Shown: positions 1 to 8,674, counted from the first letter of the stretch. The stretch is 64,000 nucleotides of DNA from an uncultured Acidimicrobiales bacterium (GCA_938041035.1 CALHYX010000005.1:1-64000); one strand, 5' to 3'. The notes: generated by a model from the letters alone, not told the origin. Program-made: numbers and translations.

Positions 1-37
1 AACCATCTGGTGCCTGGCACCAGATGGTTCGCGGAGG
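1..37. repeat. TGGTGCC-N-GGCACCA palindrome, copy 1 (cut by window start)
   Basis: Positions 1-14 and 16-29 are perfect inverted arms of 14 bases around a single central T, followed by CGCGGAGG. The right flank matches the longer copy at 14617-14655, where the arms extend to 19 bases, so the left arm here probably continues outside the window. The central base is T here and A in the other copy, meaning the two copies lie in opposite orientation. It sits just past the 3' end of the EamA gene and may form a hairpin in its transcript. Confidence 0.75.
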
Positions 38-61
38 GGTGGATGGATGGTGAATCGCGGG

Positions 62-1009
62 TCAGGTTTCGGCAGCCGCGGCTACCCCGTCGTTGGATCG
101 ACGCGAGGCCAGGAGGGCGCCGGTGATGATGAACCCGGCTCCCACCACCGAGAGGACCGCCACCTCGTCGTTGCGAATGGTGACGCCGAGAATCAGCGAC
201 ACCACCGGGATGAGGTAGGTGATGAACGACGCGCGCACCGCACCGACGCGGCCAACGAGGGTCGACATGATGAGGTAGGCGAGACCGGTACCGACCGCGC
301 CGAGCGCGACGACGGCGAGGACCGGCCGCACCTTCCACTCGTTGTCCGCCAGCGTCACGAGCGCGTACGGGGTGACCCACACGGTGGCGAGCCCGAGCAC
401 AGTGCTCATCAGCGAAATGGCGCCGTAGCGCTGTTGCAGCGGTGCAGCCAGGTTGATGGCGAAGCCGTAACAGACGGTCGCCACCAGAACCAGCACCACG
501 CCAATCGCCTCCGACGAGCCTTCGTTCAGCGCCGGGGCACTGATGAGCACGACGCCCAGGAACCCGAGGCCCAGCCCGAGCAGCTGCGGACCGCGCGGCC
601 GCTGGCGGAACAACAGCACCGAAACCGCGGCGGCAAAGATCGGTGTGGCCCCGTTCAATAGACCGGTTAGCGCGGAGTTGATGCTCTCCTGGGCCAGCGG
701 GAACAGGGTGAAGGGCAGCCCCACCCACAGCACCGAGACCAGGATCACCCGCGGGCGATCCTGCGGCGCGATCCGTTCCACCGGACCACGGTTGAGCAGG
801 CGAAGCACCCCGAGGGTGGCGGCACCGAGCCCCACCCGCCCCAGGGTCACCATCGCGGGCGACAGGCCCTCGAGCGCGAACGCGATGAGGAGAAAAGACG
901 AACCCCAGATGACGGATACCCCGAGGAACAGCGCCCAATCGGTGCCGGTGAACTCCTCGGTGTTTGCCGCGGTCGGGGGTGCGGTTCCCCGAGGGGCGGG
1001 TGTCGACAT
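62..1009 (-). CDS. EamA/DMT-family inner-membrane transporter
   Basis: A 315-residue protein beginning MSTPAPRG, with a short polar N-terminus and about ten hydrophobic segments. The first carries the WGSSFLLIAFAL signature typical of EamA (RhaT/DMT) proteins, and two homologous halves of about five helices can be seen. The family exports or imports small metabolites; the substrate cannot be told. The reading frame stays open far upstream (to 2719) but that part is Arg/His/Gly-rich antisense sequence to the SDR gene, so the ATG at 1009 is the start. It is divergent from the SDR at 1136, leaving about 125 bases for promoters. Confidence 0.85.
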   Translation of the reverse strand: MSTPAPRGTAPPTAANTEEFTGTDWALFLGVSVIWGSSFLLIAFALEGLSPAMVTLGRVGLGAATLGVLRLLNRGPVERIAPQDRPRVILVSVLWVGLPFTLFPLAQESINSALTGLLNGATPIFAAAVSVLLFRQRPRGPQLLGLGLGFLGVVLISAPALNEGSSEAIGVVLVLVATVCYGFAINLAAPLQQRYGAISLMSTVLGLATVWVTPYALVTLADNEWKVRPVLAVVALGAVGTGLAYLIMSTLVGRVGAVRASFITYLIPVVSLILGVTIRNDEVAVLSVVGAGFIITGALLASRRSNDGVAAAAET

Positions 1010-1135
1010 CGCCCCACTCTCGCAGCAGGCTCGCGGTTTGGCACCGATTTTCCCGCGGCCGTCCGCCTGGCTAGCAAGGGATGTAGCACGGCGGCATCCG
1101 GTCGGCCGTTGCGACATGACTCTGGGGGAACTTCT

Positions 1136-1912
1136 GTGGGGCAACTCGATGGACGCATAGCGGTCGTCACCGGAGCCGGCGACGGCATCGGGCGCGGCGT
1201 GGCCCGACGTTTCGTCGCCGAGGGCGCCAAGGTGCTCATCGCCGAGGTCGACGAGGCCAGCGGCTCCGCAGTGGCCGATGAGTTGGGGTCCGCCGCCCAC
1301 TTTCATCACACGGACGTGGCCGACAAGGCCCAGGTCGAGGCCATGGTGGCCGCCGCCGTCGACCGCTGGGGAACGATCGACATCCTGGTCAACAACGCGT
1401 GGGGTGGGGGCCGCATCAGCCGGGTCGAGCGAAAGACGCCCGAGCTGATGGAGGCCGGCATGGACGTCGGCTTCTACGGGCCGCTCTGGGCAATGATCGC
1501 CGCCCATCCAACCATGGCGGCGAACGGCTATGGCCGGATCGTCAACATGTGTTCGTTGAACGGGGTCAACGCCCACATGGGCACGCTCGAATACAACTCG
1601 GCCAAAGAGGCCATCCGGGCGGCAACGCGCACGGCGGCACGCGAGTGGGCGCCCACGGGTATCACGGCGAACGTCATTTGCCCGGCGGCCAAGTCGGCAT
1701 CGTTTCGTCGCGTGATGGGCCAGCATCCCGAGCTGGAATCCGCGGCGGACGCCGGCAACCCGATGGGTCGCATCGGCGATGCCGAGACCGATATCGCCCC
1801 GGTGGCGGTCTTCCTGGCCAGCGAGGGCAGTCGGTACATGACGGGCAACACGTTGTTCGTCGACGGTGGCGGCCACATCAACGGCTCCTCGTGGGCCCCG
1901 GACCTCGACTAG
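1136..1912 (+). CDS. Short-chain dehydrogenase/reductase (SDR)
   Basis: Classical NAD(P)-dependent SDR of 258 residues. The N-terminal Rossmann motif TGAGDGIGRG, the NNAWGG motif, the catalytic-type YNSAK (Tyr-x-x-x-Lys) and the C-terminal VDGGGH are all present. I start it at GTG 1136 because GGGGGAA lies five bases upstream and the sequence before it (an in-frame ATG at 1109) lacks SDR character. It probably forms an operon with the two genes downstream (gaps of 9 and 28 bases), suggesting a 3-hydroxyacyl or alcohol oxidation step beside an acyl-CoA dehydrogenase. The exact substrate is unknown. Confidence 0.85.
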   Translation: MGQLDGRIAVVTGAGDGIGRGVARRFVAEGAKVLIAEVDEASGSAVADELGSAAHFHHTDVADKAQVEAMVAAAVDRWGTIDILVNNAWGGGRISRVERKTPELMEAGMDVGFYGPLWAMIAAHPTMAANGYGRIVNMCSLNGVNAHMGTLEYNSAKEAIRAATRTAAREWAPTGITANVICPAAKSASFRRVMGQHPELESAADAGNPMGRIGDAETDIAPVAVFLASEGSRYMTGNTLFVDGGGHINGSSWAPDLD

Positions 1913-1921
1913 GGGCGCGAC

Positions 1922-2656
1922 GTGCAGGCCAAGGGCATCATCTTCACCGCCATCGATACGGACGCGGACAACATCGAGGCGTGGAACCGCTGGTACGACG
2001 TCGAGCACCTTCCGCCCAACATCGCCCTGCCCGAGATCGCGCACGGCCGTCGCTACGTGGCGCCTCCCGCGCTGCACGAGGTGCGACTGCCGGCGGAGCC
2101 GGCCCGAGGTTTTGCCGACGGTCAGGGCGTTCACGTGACCATCTATCTCACCGTCACCGACCCGACCGTGGCGATCGCGTCGATGACCGAGGAACGCGAG
2201 GTGCTGCTCGCCGCGGGCCGTATGGACAACGCCGGCAACCGGGCGGTCCGCACCGGCGATGCGATGGATCTCCTGTGGGCCGCCGCCCGACCGGAGCTGC
2301 GGCTTGCCGAAGCCGACGTACCCTTCCTCGCCCACCGGTCGCTCCGGGTCGTATTGCGCTCCGAATGTGCGGAGGTCCGGGCGGTGACCGACGCAGCCCT
2401 GACCGTGCCCGGAGTGTTGGGCGTGTGTTCGTTCGCCAGCCGCTTTTTCGCCGGGACCTTCGCCGACTTCTATCTGATCGAGGCCGAAGCCGCCGAGACC
2501 ACCCTGGCGGCGCGGACCGCCGCGGCGTACCCGGATGACGTGGAGGTGACGCTGGACGCGCCATTTGAGGCGATCACCGCGTTCGACTACGCCTTCGCCG
2601 ACGACATCCGCGCCAGTACCCTGCCGCAGGTGCTCGACACCGACCAGGTGCTGTAG
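1922..2656 (+). CDS. Uncharacterised protein with EthD-like dimeric barrel features
   Basis: A 244-residue soluble protein starting at GTG 1922, nine bases after the SDR stop. The early stretch NRWYDVEHLPPNIALP resembles the 'WYDEEHxP' signature of ferredoxin-like dimeric alpha/beta-barrel proteins (EthD/DUF4286-type), and a second weaker repeat may follow in the C-terminal half, which would make a fused pair of barrels. No catalytic residues can be assigned. Its place between an SDR and an acyl-CoA dehydrogenase suggests a role in the same catabolic route. Family assignment is by motif only. Confidence 0.6.
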   Translation: MQAKGIIFTAIDTDADNIEAWNRWYDVEHLPPNIALPEIAHGRRYVAPPALHEVRLPAEPARGFADGQGVHVTIYLTVTDPTVAIASMTEEREVLLAAGRMDNAGNRAVRTGDAMDLLWAAARPELRLAEADVPFLAHRSLRVVLRSECAEVRAVTDAALTVPGVLGVCSFASRFFAGTFADFYLIEAEAAETTLAARTAAAYPDDVEVTLDAPFEAITAFDYAFADDIRASTLPQVLDTDQVL

Positions 2657-2684
2657 CCACCGACCCGCTCGCGCGAAGGACTCC

Positions 2685-3845
2685 ATGGACTTCAGTCCCA
2701 ACCCCGACCATGAGGCCATCGTCGAGGCGGTTGATGCCGTGTGTGGACGATTCGACGACAGTTACTGGTCGACCTGCGACCAAAACCATGAGTTTCCGTG
2801 GGAGTTCTACCGCCGCATGGCCGACGGGGGCTGGGTCGGTATCGCCATCGCGGCCGAGTACGGCGGCGGCGGGCAGGGCATCGCGGAAGCGGCGTTGGTG
2901 CTGAACCGCGTCGCCGCGTCGGGTGCGGCCATGAACGGGTCCACCGCGCTGCACCTGACGATGTTCGGGCTCAACCCCGTCGTGAAGTTCGGAAACGACC
3001 AGCTCAAGGAGGCGTTCTTGCCCCGAGCGGCGACGGGCGAACTGCACGTTGCCTTCGGCGTCACCGAACCCGATGCCGGAACCGACACCTCGCGCATCGC
3101 CACCCGGGCCACCGAGGACGGAAACGGTGGCTGGGTGATCAACGGCCGCAAGATCTGGACCAGCAAGGCCCTCGAGTCCGAGGTGTGCCTGCTGCTCGCC
3201 CGAACCGACGGTGAACCGGGATCGTTCGACGGCCTCACCCTGTTCCTGGTCGACCTCGACCCGCAGCATTGCGATATCGCGGCCATCCCGAAGGTTGGCC
3301 GCAACGCGGTCGCCTCCTGCGAGGTGGCCTACGACGATCTGCCCGTCGAGGGATGGCGCATGGTGGGTGATCGCGGCCAGGGCTTCCGGCACATCCTCCA
3401 CGGGCTGAACCCCGAGCGAATCCTGCTGGCCGCGATGGCCTGCGGCATCGGCGAGGCCGCACTGCGTCGGGCCACGACCTACGCCACCGAGCGCGAGGTG
3501 TTCGATCGGCCGATCGGTGCCAACCAGGCCATCTCGCACCCGCTGGCCAGGGCCCACATGGAGTTGCATGCCGCCGCCACGATGTGGCGGCTGGCGGCGT
3601 GGCGCTACGACAACGACATGGAGTGCGGTGAGCACGCCAACACCGCGAAGTACCTCGCGGCGGAGGCGAGCTACTTCGCGGCCGACCAGGCCGTCCAGAC
3701 CCACGGCGGGTTGGGGTATGCGACCGAGTACCACGTCGAGCGCTACTGGCGCGAGGCTCGCCTCCAGCGCATCGCTCCGGTGAGCCAGGAGATGACGCTC
3801 AACTACATCGCCCAACGGGTACTCGGGCTGCCGCGGAGCTACTGA
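2685..3845 (+). CDS. Acyl-CoA dehydrogenase family protein
   Basis: A 386-residue FAD flavoprotein with full-length acyl-CoA dehydrogenase architecture: N-terminal helical domain, middle beta domain with AFGVTEPDAGTDTSR (FAD/substrate signature 1), and a C-terminal helical bundle with QTHGGLGYATEYHVERYWR (signature 2). The start at ATG 2685 has GCGAAGGA about six bases upstream; the open frame upstream of it is shadow. The family catalyses alpha,beta-dehydrogenation of acyl-CoAs with electrons passed to ETF. It is the last gene of the small SDR operon and converges on the CGNR regulator. Confidence 0.88.
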   Translation: MDFSPNPDHEAIVEAVDAVCGRFDDSYWSTCDQNHEFPWEFYRRMADGGWVGIAIAAEYGGGGQGIAEAALVLNRVAASGAAMNGSTALHLTMFGLNPVVKFGNDQLKEAFLPRAATGELHVAFGVTEPDAGTDTSRIATRATEDGNGGWVINGRKIWTSKALESEVCLLLARTDGEPGSFDGLTLFLVDLDPQHCDIAAIPKVGRNAVASCEVAYDDLPVEGWRMVGDRGQGFRHILHGLNPERILLAAMACGIGEAALRRATTYATEREVFDRPIGANQAISHPLARAHMELHAAATMWRLAAWRYDNDMECGEHANTAKYLAAEASYFAADQAVQTHGGLGYATEYHVERYWREARLQRIAPVSQEMTLNYIAQRVLGLPRSY

Positions 3846-3852
3846 GGCGAGG

Positions 3853-4422
3853 TCAGGCCTGCTTCTTGCGGGCCCGGTGGTCGGCGGTATGGGTGCGGCT
3901 GGCGCACCGCGAGTCGGCGCAGAAGCGCCGCGATCGATTGCGGGTGCCGTCGTAGAACAGCCGGCCACAGCCGTCAGCCCCGCACCGGCCGAAACGGATG
4001 GTGCCGTTGTCGCACAGCTCGTACGCGAGCGCCATCACCACGTCGGCCATCACCTGGTCATCAAAGCGGGCGGTGGCCGGAGTCCAGTGCATGTGGGCTC
4101 CGACCCCATCGTGGTCGACGATCGATGGAGAGATTGTGAGCTCGGTCAGCTCCTCGTTGATTCGAGTGGCCGCATCGTCGTCGGCGAGTTCGGGTAGGGC
4201 ATCGATCAGCGGTGCGAGCGCCTGCATTCGCTTGCCCAACCGGTCGACCGATGCCTGGGATGCCGATTGCGACCGGCTGAACCCGGCCTCGGCGAAGGGA
4301 GCGCGCACATCGACCCCGACATCGGAGGTGTTCAACGCGTTGACGACGTCGACGACGACCTCGAGCGTGATCTGGATTTCGGATTGGGTCACCGACGCGA
4401 CATGCACCGCAACAGCGTACAT
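3853..4422 (-). CDS. CGNR zinc-finger (ABATE-type) transcriptional regulator
   Basis: A 189-residue protein whose C-terminus carries a four-cysteine finger: CGADGC, then FCADSRC, with a basic tail HTADHRARKKQA. This layout (Cys-x4-Cys ... RRFC-x4-C-x-R) matches the CGNR zinc finger, although the motif itself reads CASR. The preceding ~130 residues would be the ABATE ligand-sensing domain. The start is ATG 4422, with a TTG codon immediately before it; no clear Shine-Dalgarno is visible. It is divergent from the PQ-loop gene, and the spacer holds three similar 12-base boxes, so autoregulation and control of that transporter are likely (inference). Confidence 0.75.
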   Translation of the reverse strand: MYAVAVHVASVTQSEIQITLEVVVDVVNALNTSDVGVDVRAPFAEAGFSRSQSASQASVDRLGKRMQALAPLIDALPELADDDAATRINEELTELTISPSIVDHDGVGAHMHWTPATARFDDQVMADVVMALAYELCDNGTIRFGRCGADGCGRLFYDGTRNRSRRFCADSRCASRTHTADHRARKKQA

Positions 4423-4437
4423 CAACCAACGGAAAAA

Positions 4438-4522
4438 GTGAGGAGTAAAAGGTTGTTAGTTCCTTACAGTTCCGCTACCTTGCCAGAACCCAACCAAAGC
4501 TAAATCGTTTTAGCTCCTTACA
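4438..4522. promoter_or_regulatory. Putative three-box operator between CGNR regulator and PQ-loop gene
   Basis: Two direct boxes, TTAGTTCCTTACA (4456-4468) and TTAGCTCCTTACA (4510-4522), are spaced exactly 54 bases apart. A third box in the opposite orientation, GTGAGGAGTAAA (4438-4449), matches the complement TTTACTCCTCAC. The spacer is conspicuously AT-richer than its surroundings. Position between divergent genes, one of which encodes a DNA-binding protein, suggests a regulator-binding region. No protein-DNA evidence exists here. Confidence 0.45.
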
Positions 4523-4547
4523 CACACGCATCAGCAGGAGGATTCCC

Positions 4548-5168
4548 ATGTCGCTCGTCGTACCCGCCCTGGTCGCCGTCGCCAACGTCCTGGGGGCAGG
4601 CATGATCGTGCCGCAGGTAATCCGTCTGCATCGGCGCCGCACGACGACCGGACTCTCCGGCCCCTGGATCGGCGTCGGGATAGCGATGAACACCTGGTGG
4701 ATCGCCTACGCGGTGCAGGGCCGACTGTGGGGAATCGCCCCGGTGTCCGCCGCGAGCCTCGTGCTCTACCTGATCATCGCCGCCCAGTACGCCAACCTCG
4801 AGGGTCGACGGGCCCTGCTGCCGGTGGCCGGCGGGGCCGTCGCCCTGGGCAGCGTGCCCCTCGCCGCACTGATCGTGAGCGGGTGGCCGGGCGCCGGCGT
4901 CGCCATCGGCGCGGCCTACGCCGTGCAATTCGCCCCCGCCGCGGTGAGCGCGATCCGCGCCGCGGCGCCGACCGGCGTCTCCCCCACCACGTGGACCATG
5001 GCGTGGGCCGAGGCGGTCATCTGGTTCGGCTACGGCATCCACATAGGCGACGCCGCCCTGGTCATCGGGGGCATCGGTGGCGCGGCCATGGCGACGGTCA
5101 TCGTCGCCCGCATCACCGCGTTCCATGCGAGCTACAGGACCGCGGTGCCGCCCATCTCCCCGAGCTGA
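4548..5168 (+). CDS. PQ-loop repeat (SWEET/SemiSWEET-like) membrane transporter
   Basis: A 206-residue membrane protein with about six to seven hydrophobic helices and two PQ-loop-type repeats: IVPQVIRLHRRRTTTGLS near residues 19-36 and QFAPAAVSAIRAAAPTGVS near 130-150. The family moves sugars or amino acids across membranes as small bundles. AGGAGG lies six bases before the ATG. Its last 37 bases overlap the convergent VOC gene. The divergent CGNR regulator and shared operator-like boxes suggest substrate-dependent control. The substrate cannot be inferred. Confidence 0.78.
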   Translation: MSLVVPALVAVANVLGAGMIVPQVIRLHRRRTTTGLSGPWIGVGIAMNTWWIAYAVQGRLWGIAPVSAASLVLYLIIAAQYANLEGRRALLPVAGGAVALGSVPLAALIVSGWPGAGVAIGAAYAVQFAPAAVSAIRAAAPTGVSPTTWTMAWAEAVIWFGYGIHIGDAALVIGGIGGAAMATVIVARITAFHASYRTAVPPISPS

Positions 5169-5632
5169 TCAGCGAGCAGTTCCAGGCGTTCGCCATCGGG
5201 TCCCCGGAAGTACACCGAGCTGCCGTGATCGGCGTCGATGGGCACACCGGCGTCGGCCAGCTTGGTACGGAGGTGGGCCTGCTTCTCCGGCGTCACCGAG
5301 ATGGCGAGGTGATGCATGCTGCCAAGCACCTCGGCATACGGGCCGAGGTCGAGTCCCGGGAAGTCGAAGAAGGCCAACGCGTTGCCGTTGCCCATGTCGA
5401 AGAAGAAGTGGGTCGATCCCTGGTAGTCCCGATTCTCGAAGAGTTCGGTCAGCGGGAATTCGAGCACGTCCTGATAGAAGGCGATCGTGCGCTCCACATC
5501 GGAGGACAACAACGCAAGGTGATGCACCCCGCGGGCCGAGGACTCGGGGCGCTCGGCTCGCAGGTACTTGCGCCGCATCGCCTCCCACTCGTCGGAGCGG
5601 TCGACGTCATCACCGTGCTTCAGGTCATCCAT
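5132..5632 (-). CDS. VOC-family (glyoxalase/dioxygenase fold) protein
   Basis: A 166-residue protein starting MDDLKHGDD. After a charged lead it carries a single vicinal-oxygen-chelate module: GVHHLALLSSDVERTIAFYQDVL at the start of the first beta-alpha-beta-beta-beta unit, MHHLAISV at the second, and YFRGPDGERLELL at the end. The two His and the Glu match the usual metal-ligand positions. I chose ATG 5632; a TTG at 5674 would add 14 residues. The gene overlaps the PQ-loop gene tail to tail. Function within the superfamily (isomerase, dioxygenase or resistance protein) is not determinable. Confidence 0.78.
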   Translation of the reverse strand: MDDLKHGDDVDRSDEWEAMRRKYLRAERPESSARGVHHLALLSSDVERTIAFYQDVLEFPLTELFENRDYQGSTHFFFDMGNGNALAFFDFPGLDLGPYAEVLGSMHHLAISVTPEKQAHLRTKLADAGVPIDADHGSSVYFRGPDGERLELLADQLGEMGGTAVL

Positions 5633-5679
5633 GGACGACCACGGTAGCCCACTCTCCAGTAATTGAAACTTCAACCAGT

Positions 5680-5823
5680 GGGGTCAGACCCCCGAACCAG
5701 TGGGGTCAGACCCCCGGAAACGCGCAACCAGTGGGGTCAGACCCCCGGAGACGGCGGCGGGGTCAGACCCCCCGAGACGGCAGTGGGGTCAGACCCCCGG
5801 AGACGGCGGCGGGGTCAGACCCC
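5680..5823. repeat. REP array: six GGGGTCAGACCCC palindromes
   Basis: Perfect 13-base palindromic units lie at 5680-5692, 5702-5714, 5733-5745, 5759-5771, 5785-5797 and 5811-5823. The last four are spaced 26 bases apart with related spacers (GGAGACGGCGGC type), indicating local tandem growth. All have the same centre (A). The unit at 5811 contains the TGA stop of the downstream SDR gene. The same palindrome occurs beside the RAYT transposase near the window end, so these are best seen as its REP targets. Confidence 0.85.
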
Positions 5824-6588
5824 GTAACCACCGTCGACCGCGAGGTGTTGGCCGGTGATGTAGCCCGCCCGGTCACTGGCCAGAAAACACACCGCCTCAG
5901 CCACGTCGATAGCGGTGCCAAAGGTGCGCAGCGGAATGTTTGCCGTCGCGGCGGCGTGGTCGACCGCGGTGAGGTCGCCGGACTCCTCCAGGGCGATCGC
6001 CATCCCCGCGTCGGTCATCCCCGGGCCGACCGCATTGGCCCGCACCCCGAACCGGCCCTCCTCGGCGGCAAGCCCCCACACCAACTGCTCGACAGCTCCC
6101 TTGGCCGCCGACGACAACCCGTCGCGCACGGGGTACCGCTTGGTCGCCGCGGTCGTTATCGCCACCACCGCGCCGCCCCCCTCGCGCAGGTATGTCAACG
6201 CGGGCTGGGCAAAGTGGAAGAACGCCGCCACCTCAATATCGATCTGGGTCCGCAGCTGATCGGGTTCGAGCCGGCTCAGGTGCAGCTGGGGGATGATCGG
6301 CCCGGCGGCGTGCACCAACGTGTGCAGGCCCCCGTGCTCCGCCGCAGCATCGACGGCCGCCTTCGCCGCCTCCGCGTCGGTTGCGTCGACCGCGAAGCTC
6401 CACGCTCGTCGACCCGCGGCCTCGACCGCGGCCACCACCTCGGCGGCGGCCGCCTCATTGGACCGGTAGGTGAAGGCAACGTCGCTCCCTCGTTCGGCCA
6501 ACATCGTGCAAACGGCCGAACCGAGCCCACCGCTGCCCCCGGTTACGAAGGCGACACCGTCCTTGCCGGCAAAGTCAGAATCGGACAC
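5815..6588 (-). CDS. Divergent SDR (FabG-like) lacking the catalytic tyrosine
   Basis: A 257-residue SDR starting at GTG 6588, directly abutting the upstream TGA, with AGGAG eight bases before. The Rossmann glycine motif TGGSGGLG and the C-terminal VDGGYGV are clear. At the active site the usual Tyr-x-x-x-Lys reads SSAAK, so Tyr is Ser, and the NNAG motif reads LVHAAGP. It may be a divergent subfamily with altered or no redox activity. The stop codon lies inside a REP palindrome, so the final Gly-Val comes from the repeat. Translational coupling to the DapB-like gene is likely. Confidence 0.82.
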   Translation of the reverse strand: MSDSDFAGKDGVAFVTGGSGGLGSAVCTMLAERGSDVAFTYRSNEAAAAEVVAAVEAAGRRAWSFAVDATDAEAAKAAVDAAAEHGGLHTLVHAAGPIIPQLHLSRLEPDQLRTQIDIEVAAFFHFAQPALTYLREGGGAVVAITTAATKRYPVRDGLSSAAKGAVEQLVWGLAAEEGRFGVRANAVGPGMTDAGMAIALEESGDLTAVDHAAATANIPLRTFGTAIDVAEAVCFLASDRAGYITGQHLAVDGGYGV

Positions 6589-7665
6589 TCAGGACGCTCC
6601 TAGGATCTGACCGCGAGCCACGATCGGCCCGAGGTCGAGGGGATGTACCGGGCCAGGATCCGCGGCGCACACGGCGGGGATGGCGTTGACCAGGCGGTTG
6701 GCAGCACTGCCGTTGCCGCCGCCGGCGGCGCCCGGTTCCCCGGACTCGTTGCCGTGCACGGAAACGGTGAGGTCCGGATGCCCGGAGATCTGCACCTCAT
6801 GGGCGCCCTGCCCGCTCGGCGGATACGGCCAGTCCGGGGCGCATGCGTCGTCGATGCGATTGACGTGCTCGATCACGAGCAGCGGATGACCGTCCACCAT
6901 GCCGCGAATCTCGAATCGCAGGGCGCCGATACTCCCCTGCTCGAAGTCGCCCATCCCCTCGACGGTCACCGTCTCGGCGAGCGCCTGCTTTTCAAGGTGG
7001 GTTTCGACACCGTCGAGTTCGATGCCCAGCCCGTCGGCGAGTACCCGGATCATCGGGCCCCAAACCATCTGGAGTGAGAAGTCCAACACCATCGGCGGCG
7101 TCGACTCCATCGGCTGACCGAAGCCGCACAGGTTCCGAACCGCTTCGGGCTGATCGTAGAGCGCATAGTTGAAGAGCTCCCGGCACCGGATCTGGGTGAT
7201 GCCCGAGCTCACACCGGTCAACAGCAGCGGCAAGATGTCATGGACCCAGCCCGGATCGATTCCGGAGCCGAACACCGACGCGTTTCCGGCCGCGCCCGCC
7301 TCCTCGAAGCGGGTGCGCAACGCTTCCTCCATCGACGGCGGGTGATACAGCGGATACACCGACGGGGTCACCACGTTGGTCCCGGCGCGCAGTACCCGTT
7401 CGATCTCATCGAGCGCCTCGATCGGACGGAAATCGGCGTTCACCGAATATACGACGGCGTCGACGTCGCCGGCCTCGGCCAGCGACACGTCATCGGTCGC
7501 CGCCACGCCCAACTCGTCGACGTAGGCGAGCGTGCCCGCGTCGACCCCGACCTTGTCCGGGTTGGCGACGATCACCCCCGCCAGCTCCAGCTCGCGGTGC
7601 GCGGCCACGGCGCGAATCGCCGGCCGCCCCACGTTGCCCGTTCCCCAAACCACTACTCGCTTCAT
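6589..7665 (-). CDS. DapB-like N-terminal-domain NAD(P)H reductase
   Basis: A 358-residue protein starting MKRVVVWGTGNVG at ATG 7665, with AGGGGGTG upstream; an 18-residue in-frame extension looks spurious. The N-terminal ~130 residues form a Rossmann domain of the dihydrodipicolinate-reductase type (GTGNVGRPAIRAV), followed by a long alpha/beta domain. Actinobacteria carry many such proteins, some acting as amine dehydrogenases; lysine synthesis is unlikely given the length (true DapB is about 250). It sits in a minus-strand run with acyl-CoA dehydrogenases and an SDR, so oxidation or reduction of a lipid-like substrate is plausible. Confidence 0.75.
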   Translation of the reverse strand: MKRVVVWGTGNVGRPAIRAVAAHRELELAGVIVANPDKVGVDAGTLAYVDELGVAATDDVSLAEAGDVDAVVYSVNADFRPIEALDEIERVLRAGTNVVTPSVYPLYHPPSMEEALRTRFEEAGAAGNASVFGSGIDPGWVHDILPLLLTGVSSGITQIRCRELFNYALYDQPEAVRNLCGFGQPMESTPPMVLDFSLQMVWGPMIRVLADGLGIELDGVETHLEKQALAETVTVEGMGDFEQGSIGALRFEIRGMVDGHPLLVIEHVNRIDDACAPDWPYPPSGQGAHEVQISGHPDLTVSVHGNESGEPGAAGGGNGSAANRLVNAIPAVCAADPGPVHPLDLGPIVARGQILGAS

Positions 7666-7729
7666 ACCGGCACCCCCTGTGCGCTGCCTTCCTACCGCGT
7701 CTTTGCCCGCGGACCCCAACGGCTACTGC

Positions 7730-8674
7730 CTACTCGAACAGGACGCCCGCCACTCGATCGACATGATGGTCGCTGTCGCCCCAGAGCCGTCGCAACGCCC
7801 ACGAACGCTTCAGGTACAGATGCAGATCGCATTCGACGGTGTACCCGATCGCCCCGTGACACTGGAGCGCCACCTTGGCACTCTCCGCGGCTGCTTCGTT
7901 GGCGAGATATTTGGCCATCGAAGCATCGCGTGAAGCGGTGTCGGCTCCTTCCGCGATCGACCATGCCGCCCGGGCCACCGCCGGCCCGGCGAACTCGATC
8001 GCCACCCGAGCGTTGGCGAGATGATGCTTCACCGCCTGAAAGCTGCCGATCGGCTTGCCGAACTGCTGGCGCTCACCCACGTAGTCGACGGTGATGGCCA
8101 GCATCTGGTCAGCCAGGCCGACGAGTTCGGCGGCGGTGCCGAGGGCGCCGCGATCGCGGGCCGCGGCAACCTCGCTCGCATCGTCGGTAACCGTACGGCC
8201 CGGACCCGTGGCCCGTATCCGGGCGGCGTGTCGGCTGCGGTCAACAGTGGTTACCGGCTCGCGTTCGACCTGGTCGGCGTCAAAGAGCGCGACCCCGCCG
8301 TCGACCGCCAACAAGAATCCGTCAGCGGTGTCGGCCGACCCGACGATCGGTCCCCCGAGGTCGGTCACCACCACCGAACCGGTCACACCGAGAGAGGCCG
8401 CCACCATGGCGGTGTCGGTGATGGGCTGGGGCAGCGCGGCCCTCCCCGCCTCTTCGAGCACGGGCACGAGAAAGGTCTCGTCGAGACCGAGACCGCCGTC
8501 GGCCTCGGGCACGAGAACCGAGAGCACGCCCATGGCCTCCAACGACGACCACGGCTTCGGGTCGGGGGCGCCTTCCCACGCGGTTCGCACCACGTCGGGG
8601 CCGCACTCCTTGCTCAACAGGTCCCGGGCGGCATCGCGAAACGCCAGCTGATCTTCACTCCAACCAAACCTCAT
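7730..8674 (-). CDS. Short acyl-CoA dehydrogenase, probable partner subunit
   Basis: A 314-residue acyl-CoA dehydrogenase homologue. The N-terminal helical part (WSEDQLAFRDAARDLL) and the C-terminal ALQCHGAIGYTVECDLHLYLKR signature are present, but the middle beta domain is short and degenerate, without the FAD-binding EPxxGSD motif. The start codon overlaps the stop of the full-length paralogue by four bases (ATGA), implying coupled translation. In mycobacteria such unequal pairs form alpha2-beta2 dehydrogenases for steroid or branched acyl-CoAs; by analogy this is the second subunit (inference). Confidence 0.85.
   Translation of the reverse strand: MRFGWSEDQLAFRDAARDLLSKECGPDVVRTAWEGAPDPKPWSSLEAMGVLSVLVPEADGGLGLDETFLVPVLEEAGRAALPQPITDTAMVAASLGVTGSVVVTDLGGPIVGSADTADGFLLAVDGGVALFDADQVEREPVTTVDRSRHAARIRATGPGRTVTDDASEVAAARDRGALGTAAELVGLADQMLAITVDYVGERQQFGKPIGSFQAVKHHLANARVAIEFAGPAVARAAWSIAEGADTASRDASMAKYLANEAAAESAKVALQCHGAIGYTVECDLHLYLKRSWALRRLWGDSDHHVDRVAGVLFE

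Noticed and set aside
62..2719. 885-residue minus-strand reading frame
   Set aside because: Only its last third (62-1009) is the EamA transporter; the rest is antisense to the SDR and the following gene, with Arg/Gly/His-rich shadow composition.
5680..5823. CRISPR-like array
   Set aside because: Units are 13-base palindromes with similar, short spacers and no cas genes nearby; it fits a REP array, not CRISPR.
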